Below are positions 37,054-50,015 of a DNA stretch of 64,000 nt, piece by piece. The notes under the pieces were generated by a model. It saw nothing but the letters and a program-made list of their open reading frames with translations, searched no databases and was not told the origin of the DNA. Each line of letters begins with the position of its first letter. Within the stretch, counting starts at the first letter, position 1. The DNA lies in assembly GCF_000004075.3 (NCBI RefSeq), contig NC_026657.2:5394001-5458000 (forward strand). The letters are read 5' to 3'. The position numbers and the translations under genes are program-made. The stretch comes from Cucumis sativus (taxonomy: Eukaryota; Streptophyta; Magnoliopsida; Cucurbitales; Cucurbitaceae).

Positions 37054-39337
37054 CTAGGAGAATTGAACCATGGACGAAAATGTTTGTCCAAATCTCCACG
37101 AGGAAGGAACAACGTTGACAAACTCCAATGTTCTTCCATCGAGTAAAGTGAGCTTAAATGACATTCTTTGATTTCGAAGGTCGACGTTAGCTTGCCAATT
37201 TGCTCCCCAATTTCGGTGCATGGGCGTCCACATCCTCATCTTCGAACCTTTTACCCATGCAGCCTTCACATCGCCACTTCCTCCCACATTTGATATCATC
37301 ACCATGTTGAAGTTTGATTGTCCTCTCAACGTGAATCGGACACCTCCTTTTCTTTTACAACTTACCCTTTTAAAATAGAATATTTGAAAGTGTAAACAAC
37401 ACATAAACAAATTAACAAGTAACAATTTAATGTATGTGGTAAAAGTTTGCCGATCTTAAACATTCTACTGTTAAATTCTTTTCCTTTTTTCTAAATAATA
37501 CGTCTATTAATTGTTAAACTTAATACAAAATATCACATGAAGATGTTACAACAATGTGGTTATATTATAGAAAATACCCTAAAATAATGTCCATATACTT
37601 ATAAAAGATGTTCCAATATCACCCGAATTTCATAATTATATAATATGCACAAAAGTTTAGCATGAGATCAACTAGTACCTATGTGTATTAGAGAATAAGA
37701 GATATTAGATTCATTCAATTCTTTATAGTCCATTTAAATTTTTTGGGTTATATTTTATAAATAGCTTCCAATCTTTAATATTTTGGTTTAGATATAATTG
37801 AAATCCACCGACTTGAAAATTCACTCATAGAAAATGTAAGATATACTAAAAGTGTTTTTGCACTGATTAGATGAGAATATTATATTGGATTGCATAATTT
37901 GAAGTAAGTGTACCTCTTGTAAAGGACAGGGACAATCCCTTCGTTGCCTTGACGAGCAATAGTAAGAAAAGCAGGTGACGACATGTCGAAATGGGACCGA
38001 GGGGGGTCGCACCAGCCCCCGTTGTTATTGGACGGGCAGAAGTTTGTGGCAGTGACGGTGACGGCGCGGCGGCGGAGACACCACTTGGGGTCTGCGTTAT
38101 AGTTGCAAATTACTAGAAAACAAGCGCCGCAAGCCTCTCCCCTTCTGAAAAGTACGCCGCTCACAGCTGCCGTGTTTATTCCGAACCCGGCATGAAACGT
38201 GTTGTCGTAACCACATGCTCCTCCTGATTAATAAATATTCTCGCAAGGTTACATTTCGTATTTTTATTCCATAATTAGTTCTCGTGTGATAAATAAGATC
38301 ATATGATAATGGTTTTATTAAACTCTTTGGTTATAAATTATTATATATTAATAGATCACGAAAAGGATTAAACGAATATAGTGTTTGAATGTTGAGTTGA
38401 TTGCCAGGTATGCATGATTAATTAATTGTTAGTTTTTCTAATTATTGTGTTTCATTCGTTAATTAATTATTTAAAACCATGTTCCATTAACAAAGTATTC
38501 TTTATATATAATTTATTTCTCATAAAATAGATATTAGAATTAAATTAGCCGTGCGATTATTATTGTTTAACATTATTATTAAAATTTTAGGATGATAATA
38601 AATATGGCATGAACTTTCTTTTTTCAAAAAGAAAAATGATTTATAAAAGCTACTAAAGAAATTTAGAAATATTTCAAAAACTTGTTTTAATTAAACCTCC
38701 TTTAATTATACTTTCAACGTTCTTCTAAAAACAATTACAAAACCTTATACATTTTAATCTTTACCTAAAATTTAAAATAGTGAACTCTACTGATTATCCT
38801 AAGCTCCATATTTATTGATTAGTTTTTTTATTTAATTTCTCTTATATCTATATATTTAAAAGAACCAAATAAATTAACCATTAAAAAAATAATTATCAAG
38901 CAAAACAAACTCAAATTTATTATCAAGGAAGAGACTGCCACATTAATTATATATGTTACTTTTGGTTGAATGTAAAACTATAAATTGATACTTTAAAAAG
39001 AATTTGAATTTGTAACTACATTCTAAATCTTCCAATACATTTAAATGATAAATGATTGTGTTTAAATAATACTTTGATCCATAAATGATAAATGAAAAAT
39101 TTATTAAAGACTAAAATGAATTAAAACAAAAAGTATTTAAAGCATAAACTTTAAAGTATTTGGAAAATAATTAAACAAGAAAAAAAAGAGCTCACCAAGA
39201 CTAGTAGGGTTTTGATCAGCTCCATAGAAAGTTGCATGAGCATCAAACCAAGAATTATCCCCATGGACAAAGAACTCACCTAAACCAATCACCATGAAAA
39301 TGAACCAAACAAACCCATTATTATTCTCATAAATCAT
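37054..39337 (-). CDS. Alpha-expansin (cell-wall loosening protein)
   Basis: Three exons, 39337-39196, 38223-37914 and 37366-37054, join in frame to 254 residues, the usual expansin length. Residues 1-26 are a signal peptide. The family-45-like domain starts at about residue 30 (WFDAHATFYGAD) and has GACGY (49-53), the Cys pattern C51, C79, C82, C87, C96, C110, C119, and the HFD motif at 125-127. The grass-pollen-type C-terminal domain (about 155-254) has aromatic residues of the binding face (AWVKGSK, HRNWGANWQ, SSWRFGQTF). The loop between NFCPS and GGWCDPP (TNFCPSNNNGGWC) is about 4-5 residues shorter than in standard alpha-expansins. Expansins loosen cellulose-hemicellulose contacts in the wall at low pH without hydrolysis. 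A TATA-like box lies upstream. Confidence 0.93.
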
Positions 39338-39447
39338 AATTTACACTCCGATCCGAAGAGACAAACAGAAATAAAGATCAAATGTATATATATCAAAAGA
39401 CAAAGTATATGTAATGTGTATACATAGAAGATTAACAAAAGGTGGTG

Positions 39448-39457
39448 TATTTATAGA
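39448..39457 (-). promoter_or_regulatory. TATA box of the expansin gene
   Basis: On the minus strand, TCTATAAATACACC lies about 110 bp upstream of the ATG at 39337. This is a good TATA match with room for a leader of about 80 nt. Confidence 0.6.
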
Positions 39458-39532
39458 AGGCTACAAAAGGAGAAATTTAATTTGTCGGTGATTTTACAGT
39501 AAAATAAAATAGAAATTAGGAATAACGCGGTT

Positions 39533-39568
39533 TTAAGAAGAAGAAGAAGAAGATGATGATGATGATGG
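39533..39568. repeat. Compound trinucleotide repeat (AAG)n(ATG)n
   Basis: About six AAG units run into about five GAT units upstream of the expansin promoter. This is a probable polymorphic microsatellite. Confidence 0.85.
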
Positions 39569-39569
39569 T

Positions 39570-41060
39570 GAAGGTACAGAGAGAAGTGTACGGGTACCAC
39601 TACGCAACATGAGACAATCTAAGAAACATGCCCATGTGATTGTGACCTTTCTCAATCTTTTTCTTCACTATTTTTATTTTAAGATCATGCATTATGTCGG
39701 TGTTTTATTATCTTAACTTTCCAATCAAATCCATCTACCTTTCATTACCTACCTTAATGCTTAAGAAATCACACAATCATACTTAAATAAAAACGTAAAC
39801 GATAGAAAATTGTCATAAAGGTTAATTTGTTACAGTATATGTTAACATTGTCTACGTAAAAATAAATAAGGATTATCAAGAAAAAACTATTAGATTTCAG
39901 ATCAAGATGCACCTCTAAACTTAAAAAGCTTATATAGTATACTCTAAGCTCTAGGCTAAAACAAAGACCACCTCTACATGTTAGTTGTAGAGTTAGATAA
40001 CACATTCACCAAATTAAATTTCAACCTCACTTGATGCAATTATGTAATTTTCTTTTTTCTTTTTTATCAAATTTATGTGTTAGGTAAACATATGTGTTCC
40101 ATGTAAACTTGTTTAAAATTAATGTTGTATTAATATTGCTATTCTCAGATTTCAATTTTATTGATACATTTGATAAATAACAATATTGATAGATTTTTTT
40201 TTGTAAAATATTATAAAAACTATTTAGATCAATAAACTGAGTCTAGCTTTTTTTTTACTACGTTATCAATATATTGTTATTAGTATTTTTTATAAGCATT
40301 GGATTAATGATATTTTTTATTGTTTTATGAGCAAGTACTTACAAGAGATATTTAATATGATTGTCGAACCTTTCTATTTAATTTATGGATATATCAAATA
40401 TGTCAATAATTTTTTAATCTTGAGTATACTAAATGCAAGATTTAAATTAAATGTCGATATCTCAATTTTTCTAAAATGTAGATAGAAATATGAACAAATA
40501 TTTACATTGAAGAGTTATTATTTATATTACAAAATAATATAATTATAAAAAAACTTCAAATTAATAATTAAAAATTTATAAAAATGAAATATTAATAATA
40601 AATGAATGAATAAATATTTTTAAAAAAGTTAAAAGGGCTCTAATTCATATTATATCCACGATATTGCTTATTTTTTATGCTTAAAATCTTTTTGTGAAAC
40701 AATAAAAATAAAAATGCTCATTAATTCACCTAATTTTATATCAATGTTGTATCTATATGAATGTAGAAACATGAATGAAAATGTTTAGTTGTCAACCAAA
40801 AAGAGTACCAAGCTAAGTATAGGTGTTGAAATAGATCGACGGTGTATTGACTTATATTTAAGTTTGACAAATCAAGCAATAAATTTTGATCTACTTATCC
40901 ATGTGCTATACATAATTAAAAAGAGAGAGAAAAAAAAGAGCTTTGATCACACATGAAAAAATATTTTTCTTGAAATAGTACACATTTTATACTCCATATA
41001 TACTTTTAGATTAATGTAAAAGTAATATATCAATGATATATTTTTTAATTTGAGATATAT
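39570..41060. other. AT-rich intergenic stretch
   Basis: No gene, RNA or clear element is visible. Confidence 0.6.
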
Positions 41061-41099
41061 AGAATTATACTAATGCAATTGTAGAAGTGGTTAACCTAA

Positions 41100-42450
41100 G
41101 TTGTCTTCCATTAGGGTTTTCAGAGTTGCTTTAGAATATGATCCTTCCACTTTCAAGGTTGGTCAGTCTTGGTCTTAAGCACCATGCTCAGTCTCAACAA
41201 AATAATATGTGAGGTATTGATTGCGTTTTGGACTATATATATTGACAGTATGCAATGAAAATTAGCGACGGAAAGTGTTGCAGTGCAAGCTGAGTAAGGT
41301 TTTCTAGCTATGCGATGAGAAAGAGCTATGTGTTGAGATGGGAGGCAATTTGAGCTTCCTTCACATGAAGTAGCTAATGTCATAAGGTCAACATTTTTAT
41401 TTTGTAAGATTCACGTTTTGGTTAGAAAAGTTGTTTTTGGAAGAAGGTGTTTGAAGGGTTAATCATGTTAAAAAGCTTGGCAGAGGAAAAGTATGTGTTA
41501 AAAGCTGAGTAACGTGAGGAAGATGTGTGTTTTGGTTTAGCTAATGCAAGGGAGGCAGGCAAAAGAAGTTAGAACATTTTAGGGAAATGTTTTAATCTTG
41601 GTTAGTTGACAGATTATGTGTTGAGTTTAGAGCTAAAGTATGGTTAGGAAAGATATTAAAGTTACACATGTAAAAGTACAAAGTAGAAGCTGGCAAGCTA
41701 ATCAAGAGTGACTAATTTGACATAGGATTAGTATATAATCAGGACTAAAAGGTCGTTGAGGAATATCATTAGACGAAAAGACAAGGATTTCTGGAAAATT
41801 AGGCGTTCAAAGGAAGGAAACCTAATTTTTATGAGTGGTTTTTCTTAAAATATTTGAAAAATAAATGAATTTCTATCATGAATCTTTATATATTTCTCTT
41901 TTCGAATTCTTCAAAAATAAATAAATTTTCATTATAAATCTTTATATATTTCACTTTTTGAACGCAATATGAATCTTTCTATTTTTGAATGGTTGAGTTG
42001 AATAATTTGAATCTTTATATATTTCTATTTTTGAATGGTTGAGTTGAATAATTTCTATTGTGTTTCTCAAAAATTTTAAAATTGATTTGACTTACAAATG
42101 AATTTAAATGGTTGTTGCGAAATAATTTTTGTACCCTATGCCATGAGATACCTCATATTTGCTTTGTGATCTGGTATGAGATACCTTACTCTTATTATAT
42201 GATCTGGAATAGGATGTCTTGTACTTGCTTTATCATATGATATTAGATGTCTTATACTTGCTGTGTGATGTGATATAGTATAAAATGACTTATGTTTGCT
42301 TTGTGATCTGACACTGAAAGATGCGTTGTGTTTAATGAAATACCGTGGAAGATAGAAATTTTACTTGAATCCATTTCACGCTAGCAAACTTGAGATACAT
42401 GATTTCGACCCAAGGAAATTGTTTTTCCGTTTTGGGTATAACAGAAACAA
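41100..42450. mobile_element. LTR-like block related to the 13-kb block
   Basis: At 41750-41860, aggtcgttgaggaatatcat, tagacgaaaagacaagga and atgagtggtttttctta match 13110-13230 with changes. As in the 13-kb block this is followed by a tandem-repeat part (42143-42310). Non-coding. Two LTR-type copies of one family, about 28 kb apart, both decayed. Confidence 0.5.
42143..42312 (+). repeat. 33-bp minisatellite, five units
   Basis: Units start at about 42143, 42176, 42209, 42242 and 42275, exactly 33 bp apart. Each contains a variant of 'atgagataccttacttgc' followed by 'tttgtgatctgg'. The middle units are diverged, so the array is old. Confidence 0.85.
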
Positions 42451-43015
42451 CTTTAGTACCCATGTAACTCATCCTTTCCTGCCCTTCGGGAGTTTACAAT
42501 ATGGATACAAATTAAAGAGATTTCACGTGAAAGTTTAAGTCTAGGAATCTTTGATGGCTCAAAGTAAATGGAGAAGTGAAACAATATGGTCAGGTTAGGA
42601 AATGAAGCTAAAAGATTGAGACGGTTTGTCCATTTCACTCGTGTCAAACCCACCATAGATGCCAAGACTGAAGCTAAGGGTTCCCTAGCTTCCAATCTCC
42701 CGCCCCTAGATTCTCCATGGTGAAATTTGGCTCCAATCCTGGAAACTCTATATCCTTGGATTAGAAAGTTCCTTATATAGAAATCAAGAGGGTGTGACAG
42801 TGATTGGCACTTTGTCGAAGCAGAGCATTGCACAATGCACAGTGGCTATGGTCTGGAAAACGTAGAAGCGATGCAGCTGCGACACTTCACCTCAAACGAA
42901 CCATCTGGAAAATGCGTCGACGGGCACCGGGTGGGCACTGCACGCCTGTCTCCATGTGTTTGAGGCTCACTCCATGTTGTCCTGTTTGTTTGCCAACTTC
43001 TCAATTTTAACACCA
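42450..43015 (-). mobile_element. LTR-like fragment with its own TATA box
   Basis: GC-rich compared with its neighbours. On the minus strand a 126-codon frame (RESRGGRLEAREPLASVLASM, then VGLTRV.WTNRLNLLAS) follows a box reading CTATATAAGG (42780-42771). The wording and the gcgatgcagctgcgacac/acctcaaacgaacc text upstream fit Ty3-gypsy LTR sequences that I recall from cucurbits. I treat the frame as non-functional LTR sequence, not a gene. Confidence 0.5.
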
Positions 43016-43679
43016 GAAGCATCCTAGAGGTGTCAATTGCTCACTTACCGAAAGAAACGTATGTTCATGTGCTCATTATCTAATACAATGTGCTTCAAAA
43101 TCTTTCTCAAATTGTTAACGCGAGATCAAGGATGTTGTGATATATGCAAATTATAGGTGCGCACTAACTAATTTATATAAACTTTGTCAGAAAAGAATTT
43201 AGTCAAACTTAGATGATCATTATATATAAAAAATTTAAGAATTACAAAATTTACATGAGAATAATTTAAATTTTCATCAATCAAATAAGTTCAATACAAA
43301 CGTGACAAACAAATAAAATTTTTAAAAATGTTGAATATTTATTATCATATTTGAAAGATAAAACAAATATTACCACAATTTTTGTTAAGAAAATGTAATT
43401 CAATTAAGAAAACAAATATCTAACTTAATTTTACAAGTATTCAAAGATATAGAAAGTATAAACTTATAAGGAAAATATATCAATCAAACATTTCAAATAT
43501 AAGAATTATAATTAAAAATAATGCATCATATACTACCTTAATCGAATGGAGCACTGACAAAAATATCAAAACAAGTTATAATAATTAAGTCATAACACAC
43601 ATTTATTCTTTGTAAAATTGACAAAAACAAAACCCAACTCATATATACAAAATGTAAAATGTCATAAATGTCTTCATTA

Positions 43680-44300
43680 CTGATAAGCATTTGATATACC
43701 CGATATACTTAATATCATTACATCTAATACACCTTGATAACTTAATATACATTTGATACTTCTTGGTAACCTTTAGACATTGATATACTTGATGAACCAC
43801 GATACTCTCGGATACACTCGATACTTTTGATACACCTGAAACAATTTGATATCAGTATACTTAATACTTCTTGTTACAATTGATTTTTCTTGATATACTT
43901 AATACCCTTTCGACCTTGATACACTCAAATGTTTCACTAATAAGCTTAATACACTTGATGTCGTGCTAATAAACTTATTATGTTTCATTAGTGCACTCAA
44001 CAAGTTTGATACACTTGATATACAACATATACATTTATTATTTCTCACTGATACACTCAATTGATTAAATACACTTGATATGCTTGAAGTCCTACTTATA
44101 GACTTGAATTCCTACTTATACATTTGATATGCTTGAAGTCCTACTTATAGACTTGAATTTCTACTTATACACTTGATACACTGTTAATATACACTTGTAA
44201 ACTTGATAGATATACTTGATAATGATTTACTTCACTAATATGCTAATATATTTTAATAATATATTGATGATATAATTTGTGATGATACACTGAGTTAAAT
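43680..44300 (+). repeat. TTGATACAC/TTGATATAC-type degenerate repeat
   Basis: The words 'cttgatacact', 'ttgatatac', 'ttaatac', 'cttgataaac' and 'cacttgatat' recur dozens of times without a fixed period, except for a 48-bp exact pair (gcttgaagtcctacttatag near 44086 and 44134). This looks like a low-complexity satellite-like tract. Its reverse complement (gtatcaa words) is seen at 54860-55020. Confidence 0.75.
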
Positions 44301-46550
44301 CGTTCATATGCTCATTTAATCAATAAATTACATAAAATTTGAAGGAAAAAAAATTACGTAGTAAATATATCAACCAACTAATACATATAATGTAAATATA
44401 TCACAACACTAATATAAATACATCATAACACTGATATACAAAACTGATATAAAATAAAATCAAAACAAAACCAACGTAAAAAAATAAAACAAAATCATTT
44501 AAAATCAAATTTAACCCATAATACACATTGAAAAAAGTAAAGAACAATCACAAACGAAATTAAATTACTTCAATCAACAACCCTCATGTTTCATGTTGAA
44601 AATAATGTGACATTGATATTCTAAAATTAAGATTGAGATAAGAAGAACAAATAAAAAATGATGATTAAGACCTTAAAAAAGGAAAAGAAATATGTACGTT
44701 ATTGAATAAACAAATTATTTTTTTCTTCTAGCCTTCAAAAGTGGGAGAAAAGATTATAAGGACATCTTCTAGTCATGATATATTGGATTCTCAATATCCT
44801 TGTTCAGGTTTAAACAACTCTTTGGCCAGCAAGTTCAACCCTTCTCCATTGAACTACTCAATGTCGTAAACAATGATCAAATTTACCAACACACTTTTCA
44901 GCAACTTACCTTTCACTATATCCTTTTTTTTCTCTCTTTTTTGTTCAAAATACTTCCACCTTGGTGCTCAAAGTCATTCAAGAAGATCTACAGATCAATA
45001 AAGTTGCATACAACAAAAATATTTGTAAATGAAATTATACATAAAACTAGACCTTTATCGATATTACAATGTACTAATCACAATAGAAATTTAATGTAAA
45101 TTTTTGTAAACTCATATACCTCATATATGATCAAATTTGCCAATCAACATATATACATACATGATAAATGATAACACTTACCTTTTTTCTTTACCCTTTC
45201 AAATACCTTGAACATATGTACATAGGTTTAACAGATCTTTAGTATTCTTGGCATTTTAAATGAATTAACTCAAAACTCTACAAAACCTCAAAGTGGTAAA
45301 AACTCGTATTGATAACGTAAAACAAACAAAACAAGACCAATGAAACAAAACAAGTACGAAACATGGAGAATAGAAAAAACAAAGAAAACAAAGAAAACAA
45401 TTTAACGCAATTATGGTATATCTTACAAAGACATCATATACCACTATTTATTTATAGAGCATGTCATAATATGGGTTATAATGTAGAATTTAATAGGAAT
45501 AAATGTTACAATAACTTGGGTAGGTTATCGATAATCTACATTTGTAATATATAATTATATTTACAATACATAGGACCAATTAGGCAGAATATATATATAT
45601 AACAAATATCTTTTAAGAAATCTGAGGGACTTATTATACACATTTTTTAGGAACCATGTTAGAAACAATTTTAGAAGTACACGTACTATACTTCTAATCA
45701 TAGATGAAATTGTGTCCTTACCTAGCATAAGGTTCCAGATCTCCAACTGCATGTAAGTAATATCAAAATAACAAATTTGAGCATAAACAAAGTCATTATA
45801 GAAAGAAGTTGCCAAATTGGAAGTGCATTAATGTTGTTAGGCAACAAATTCTTGTACGAACAAAGATATGGAAGTCATGAAAATTCCATATTTTCCTCAT
45901 TCAGAAAATTAATCTCCTAAATCCTTCATGATTAGGGTAAAAATTAATTGAATACAAAGTTTGGAAGAAACCCTTACTACTGAACACACAAAATGTCATC
46001 AACAATTTTATCAAAGAAAACTCTCTTGAACTTCACTTGACAATGCCGGTGTGAATTTTCAATTCAGAGATGAATGCGTAACCTAAAAAACAAGGAGAGC
46101 ATGGGCATCAACGTGGAATTACTTGCGACAATGCCTCCAACGCCCAAGTCATTACTGAGCTTTTTGTTATAACAAGAGTTTCAAGCATGGAAGAGAATAC
46201 CTGGCCACTTGTAGAGAATACCTTTAAAATATGTACCAAAAGTTCTCTACAATTCAATGTGGCAAGTAATTCATGCATTCCAGCAGAAGATTAATACAAA
46301 TATCAATACATCGAAGAATTTCATGTATATTAAAATAATTGTACATATGAAAGATGCATTCATAGTGAAAGTATTGCAGCAATAGATACAACCTAAAGAA
46401 GATACAGAAGCATCAAGGAACTATATGTAACAAAAGAGGAGAGTTTATTTCCAGAGTAGAGAATTCATCTTCAGATATTAGAAGCTAAAATTAAGGAAAT
46501 AATGGGAAAGCAGCTTAAATCTTACAATTCGTACTTTATATTAGCCATCT
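44300..46550. other. AT-rich intergenic stretch, 3' side of the thioredoxin gene
   Basis: No supported gene. The short open stretches at 44800-45099, 45363-45554 and 45561-45815 show no family and have AT-driven composition. Positions 46300-46550 are probably thioredoxin 3' UTR. Confidence 0.5.
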
Positions 46551-48690
46551 CTACGAGAATTTTTCCATGCTGGCTGTCAAAGTTCCTTTAGGAACTGCAC
46601 CTATTATTGCCTCTTTCTTCTCACCATCTTTAAAGATAATCACAGTAGGTATGCTTCTGATACCATAACGGGATGCAATCGAAGGGTTGGCATCAGTATC
46701 CACCTTGTAAAATTTGAACTTTCCTTCATACTCTTTTGATAAATCATCAATGATTGGATGCATCATGCGGCAAGGACCGCACCATGGAGCCCAAAATTCT
46801 ACCATGACGGGCAATTTAGATTCTGTAACTAGTGACTCCCAGGTAGCTTCTGAAGCAGCAGGTACTGCAACATTCAAGAAACATGCAATTTCAATTAACC
46901 ACAACAATGCTTTTTCGAGGAGAGAAAAAGTAGGTGCAGGTAATATTATCGACCTCCAATGAGGTAGGCAGCAGAGAAGATACTAACATAAAATGAGTAT
47001 TGTGCCTCTCCCGGATTAATATCAACATCACAGCAAGTGATTAAAAACAAGTATAAACAATGATACAGAGATCTGAAAACAAAGTCAGTTAAAAGTGTCG
47101 AAATTCTTAAGGTCCAAACAGAAATTTTCAAAGTCTTCTTCCCATGATCTCATAAATAAAATAAATGTCGGGTATATGAAAGCAGATATGGAAAATTTTG
47201 ATACAAGTAAACCCCTCAATACAGAAACAAATGGAGTTCTCTGATCAAATTGGTAAAAAAAAAAAAAAGACTAGCAACTGAACAAACACTTATGAACTAT
47301 ATACACAACATACAAAGTGTATGTATGTGCGCATGCTTGTATATTAGAATATAAAGATAGCTGAAATGTACCATTTACCGTTTCGACAGTTCAAGAGCTG
47401 TTATTTCATACCAATCATTCAGAATAACAATTAAAATACAATATGCTGGAACGACAACAATCAACGCATGTGCTATAACATTTCAATGTTAATACTTACA
47501 CCGATTGTTAAAGACTCAGAATCTGACGCCATACAATACAATAAATCAAGATGCATACAGAAACACACTCACTCATGCACACGAAAAGTGTGGGATGAGA
47601 GAACAGGACATAAGAGAAAAACAACTGGGGCATTTTCCCAACATATTGAGCCAATATCAGACCAGCTCCCTACTGATCACTCTTAGTGGCATCATTAAGA
47701 CCCAGGCACAGCAGAAATCATCTACTCAATTAGCAACTATTACTCCTAATGCTTAGTGACAACTCTTACAAGCACAGGTCCCTTTCAAGGATGTGTTGAC
47801 AAAATTGGTCTGTGACTCACCAATTGGGTGTCCACTGATTGCCTAAGGCATCATCTCGGGTAATAATATATGGTCAATGTATTAAGTCGTTAGAAATTTT
47901 AAAGCTCAAGCTTTCACTTCAAAATGGAAACACATTTCCAACAGCCCAATTCAGAGCCTATTTGTAACGATTTTTTTAAGAGTTTGAAAAAATCAATTAG
48001 AAGCCTTTCTAAACAGGACAACAGATTCATCCCAACTTAGTATCACTGAATTTTATATTCAGATCAAAGAAAATGCAAGGATATGGAATGAATATTGACA
48101 AGTACATAAATTCAAACAGGAAATGATCTGTTATACCGTGTCAGTATCAATCCACCAAACTGACTTCTTTTTTAGTTACTTTTTTAGTTTTCGCTCTAAT
48201 TTTATATTATGCATATACATAAAAAGTTAAACTCATCATGATCTGACGTATAAGTCATAACTCTAGAGGTGCTTTAACATATTATTCATTAATCGCACAC
48301 ACGTCGAGTTTCATAAGTATCTAAACGAAATCAAATCAAACACCAATAGCTACTAAGAACATGATCTTAAATCCACCAAACATCCAAATATCGTCAAAAG
48401 TTTCACTTCCTCATTTCTCCAAACAAGAGAAAAACGACAGTAAAAGAAAATAGGAGAACAAAATCCCAACCAATGGCAGCAGTTTCCTGAGCTTCGCAAA
48501 CGATAGTTGCAGAACGGTGAGGAAATCTAGCATTAGATCTGGCAGATCGTAGAGAGTGAGAAGTGAAGCTGTTTGCGATCTTCAAGCCTCTGCACTGCGG
48601 GAGGCAAAGGGAGGTGCGACGGGCAGAGAAAGCGGTGGAAGCCAAGGCGGATGAACAAGGAAGAGTGAGGGAATCGAGAACCGTCGCCAT
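46551..48690 (-). CDS. Plastid m-type thioredoxin
   Basis: Two exons, 48690-48471 and 46864-46551, join as 177 codons plus TAA/TGA stop. Residues 1-65 ([20 protein letters not shown]...) are Ser/Ala/Arg-rich, a plastid transit peptide, ending near the IVCEAQ motif. The thioredoxin domain starts about residue 75, with the active site WCGPC at 101-105 in [11 protein letters not shown], the KVDTD strand and the cis-Pro loop [13 protein letters not shown]-type thioredoxins take electrons from ferredoxin-thioredoxin reductase and reduce disulfides in stromal enzymes. The intron (46865-48470) is 1.6 kb and interrupts just before the domain. A second in-frame ATG 51 codons upstream (48843) lies in the same frame across a CT-rich tract. 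I prefer 48690 because the predicted transit peptide begins there. Confidence 0.94.
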
Positions 48691-48721
48691 CGAAGGAAGG
48701 GATTGATGGGTGGTGATGGTG

Positions 48722-48757
48722 GTTGTGAGTGAGAGAGAGAGAGAGAAAGAGGGGGGT
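48722..48757 (-). other. CT/GA-rich tract in the thioredoxin leader
   Basis: On the gene strand, CTCTTTCTCTCTCTCTCTCA-type repeats lie 30-65 bp upstream of the ATG. Such pyrimidine tracts are frequent in plant plastid-protein 5' UTRs. The tract supports the region being an untranslated leader. Confidence 0.6.
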
Positions 48758-48899
48758 TTGGGCAAAATTAGGGAATTGGGTTTTGGGTTTGATGTGTCAA
48801 TGGATGGAGGACGAATGGATGAGGGTGCTGGGGAGTGGCACACCGTGACGTTGATTCAAGTTCAAATACAGACCAATAAAATTATAACACGTTGATTGG

Positions 48900-50015
48900 A
48901 CAGGTGGCGTTTTTACAATGAATAAGTTGTAAGTCGGATTTGGATCTTGAACTTGCACTCCAACTCCAACTCCACCCTCTACTCATGGGAAGAGCCAGAG
49001 TTGAATCCAAACACACCCATCACACTACGAATACAACTACATACGAAACCATACGACTATATATTAAAGGTCCGTTTGATAACATTTTTGTTTTTTGTTT
49101 CTGTTTTCATCTTTTAAGAAGCGAAAGTGTTTGGTAACGTTTTCTGTTTTTTTATTTTCAAAAAAAGTATAAACGTTTTTCATTTTATAAGAAATTATAA
49201 GAGATGATGAACAAGAAAGAAATTCTGAATAGGAGATGAATAAGTCGTGAATGAGAATACACATGAAGGAGAAATAATATGAAGACAGTGTTCGTCTCGA
49301 AAAATTCAAAACGAACAATGGAAATTTTGGAATTTATGAAAAAAATACAACAATAACTTTCTATTTTTTTATTAGACCATAAGTATTTTTTGGTTTTGTT
49401 CTATTCGTGTAAGTTAACCTAAAAGAAATGTATTAAAGATATACAAGAGGGTTATATATTAAAAGTTTTTGTGGAAATTCAAATACAATAACGACGATTC
49501 TAAGATTTGATTTTGTTTTTAGGCGCGAGAGTGAACAATTAAAATAGAGTTGTTTAATTTTAAGTCGAAAAATATTAAATAATTTTTTTTCTTAGATAGT
49601 TTCGTGGTTTTTATTTTGATTCACATCATCTTAATTTTCACGTAAAAGACGATATCAAACGAATCTTTAACTATACGTTATAAAATCACTTAATTAATCG
49701 GATGATGTTTAATTTAATAAACATGTCACTTCTTTTTAAGACACATCATAGACGAAAAAGTGAACGGATGAATTATACATTAAGTTCATTTAATCTTTAG
49801 TAATCATGCTTTATGTACGAATGATGACATATCAAACTAAGTTTAAAAATAAATAAATGTCACAAATATATATAAAAAAAGAAAGAAAAACAAAGAAGAA
49901 ATATCTATGACAACTCGACCAAATAACAACAAATCTTTTCAAGCCCGTATGAATACTATAAATATTAAAATGAAATTGTTATCAAACACAAGTAGTTTTG
50001 TTCTGTTGATCTTAG
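48900..50015. other. Spacer between KDSB and the thioredoxin gene
   Basis: It contains repeat-like 'tccgtttgataacatttttg' text (49072) and AT-rich DNA. No supported gene. Confidence 0.5.

Noticed and set aside
42453..42833. 126-codon minus-strand frame as a host gene
   Set aside because: It lies in LTR-like sequence with a TATA box and resembles retrotransposon LTR text.
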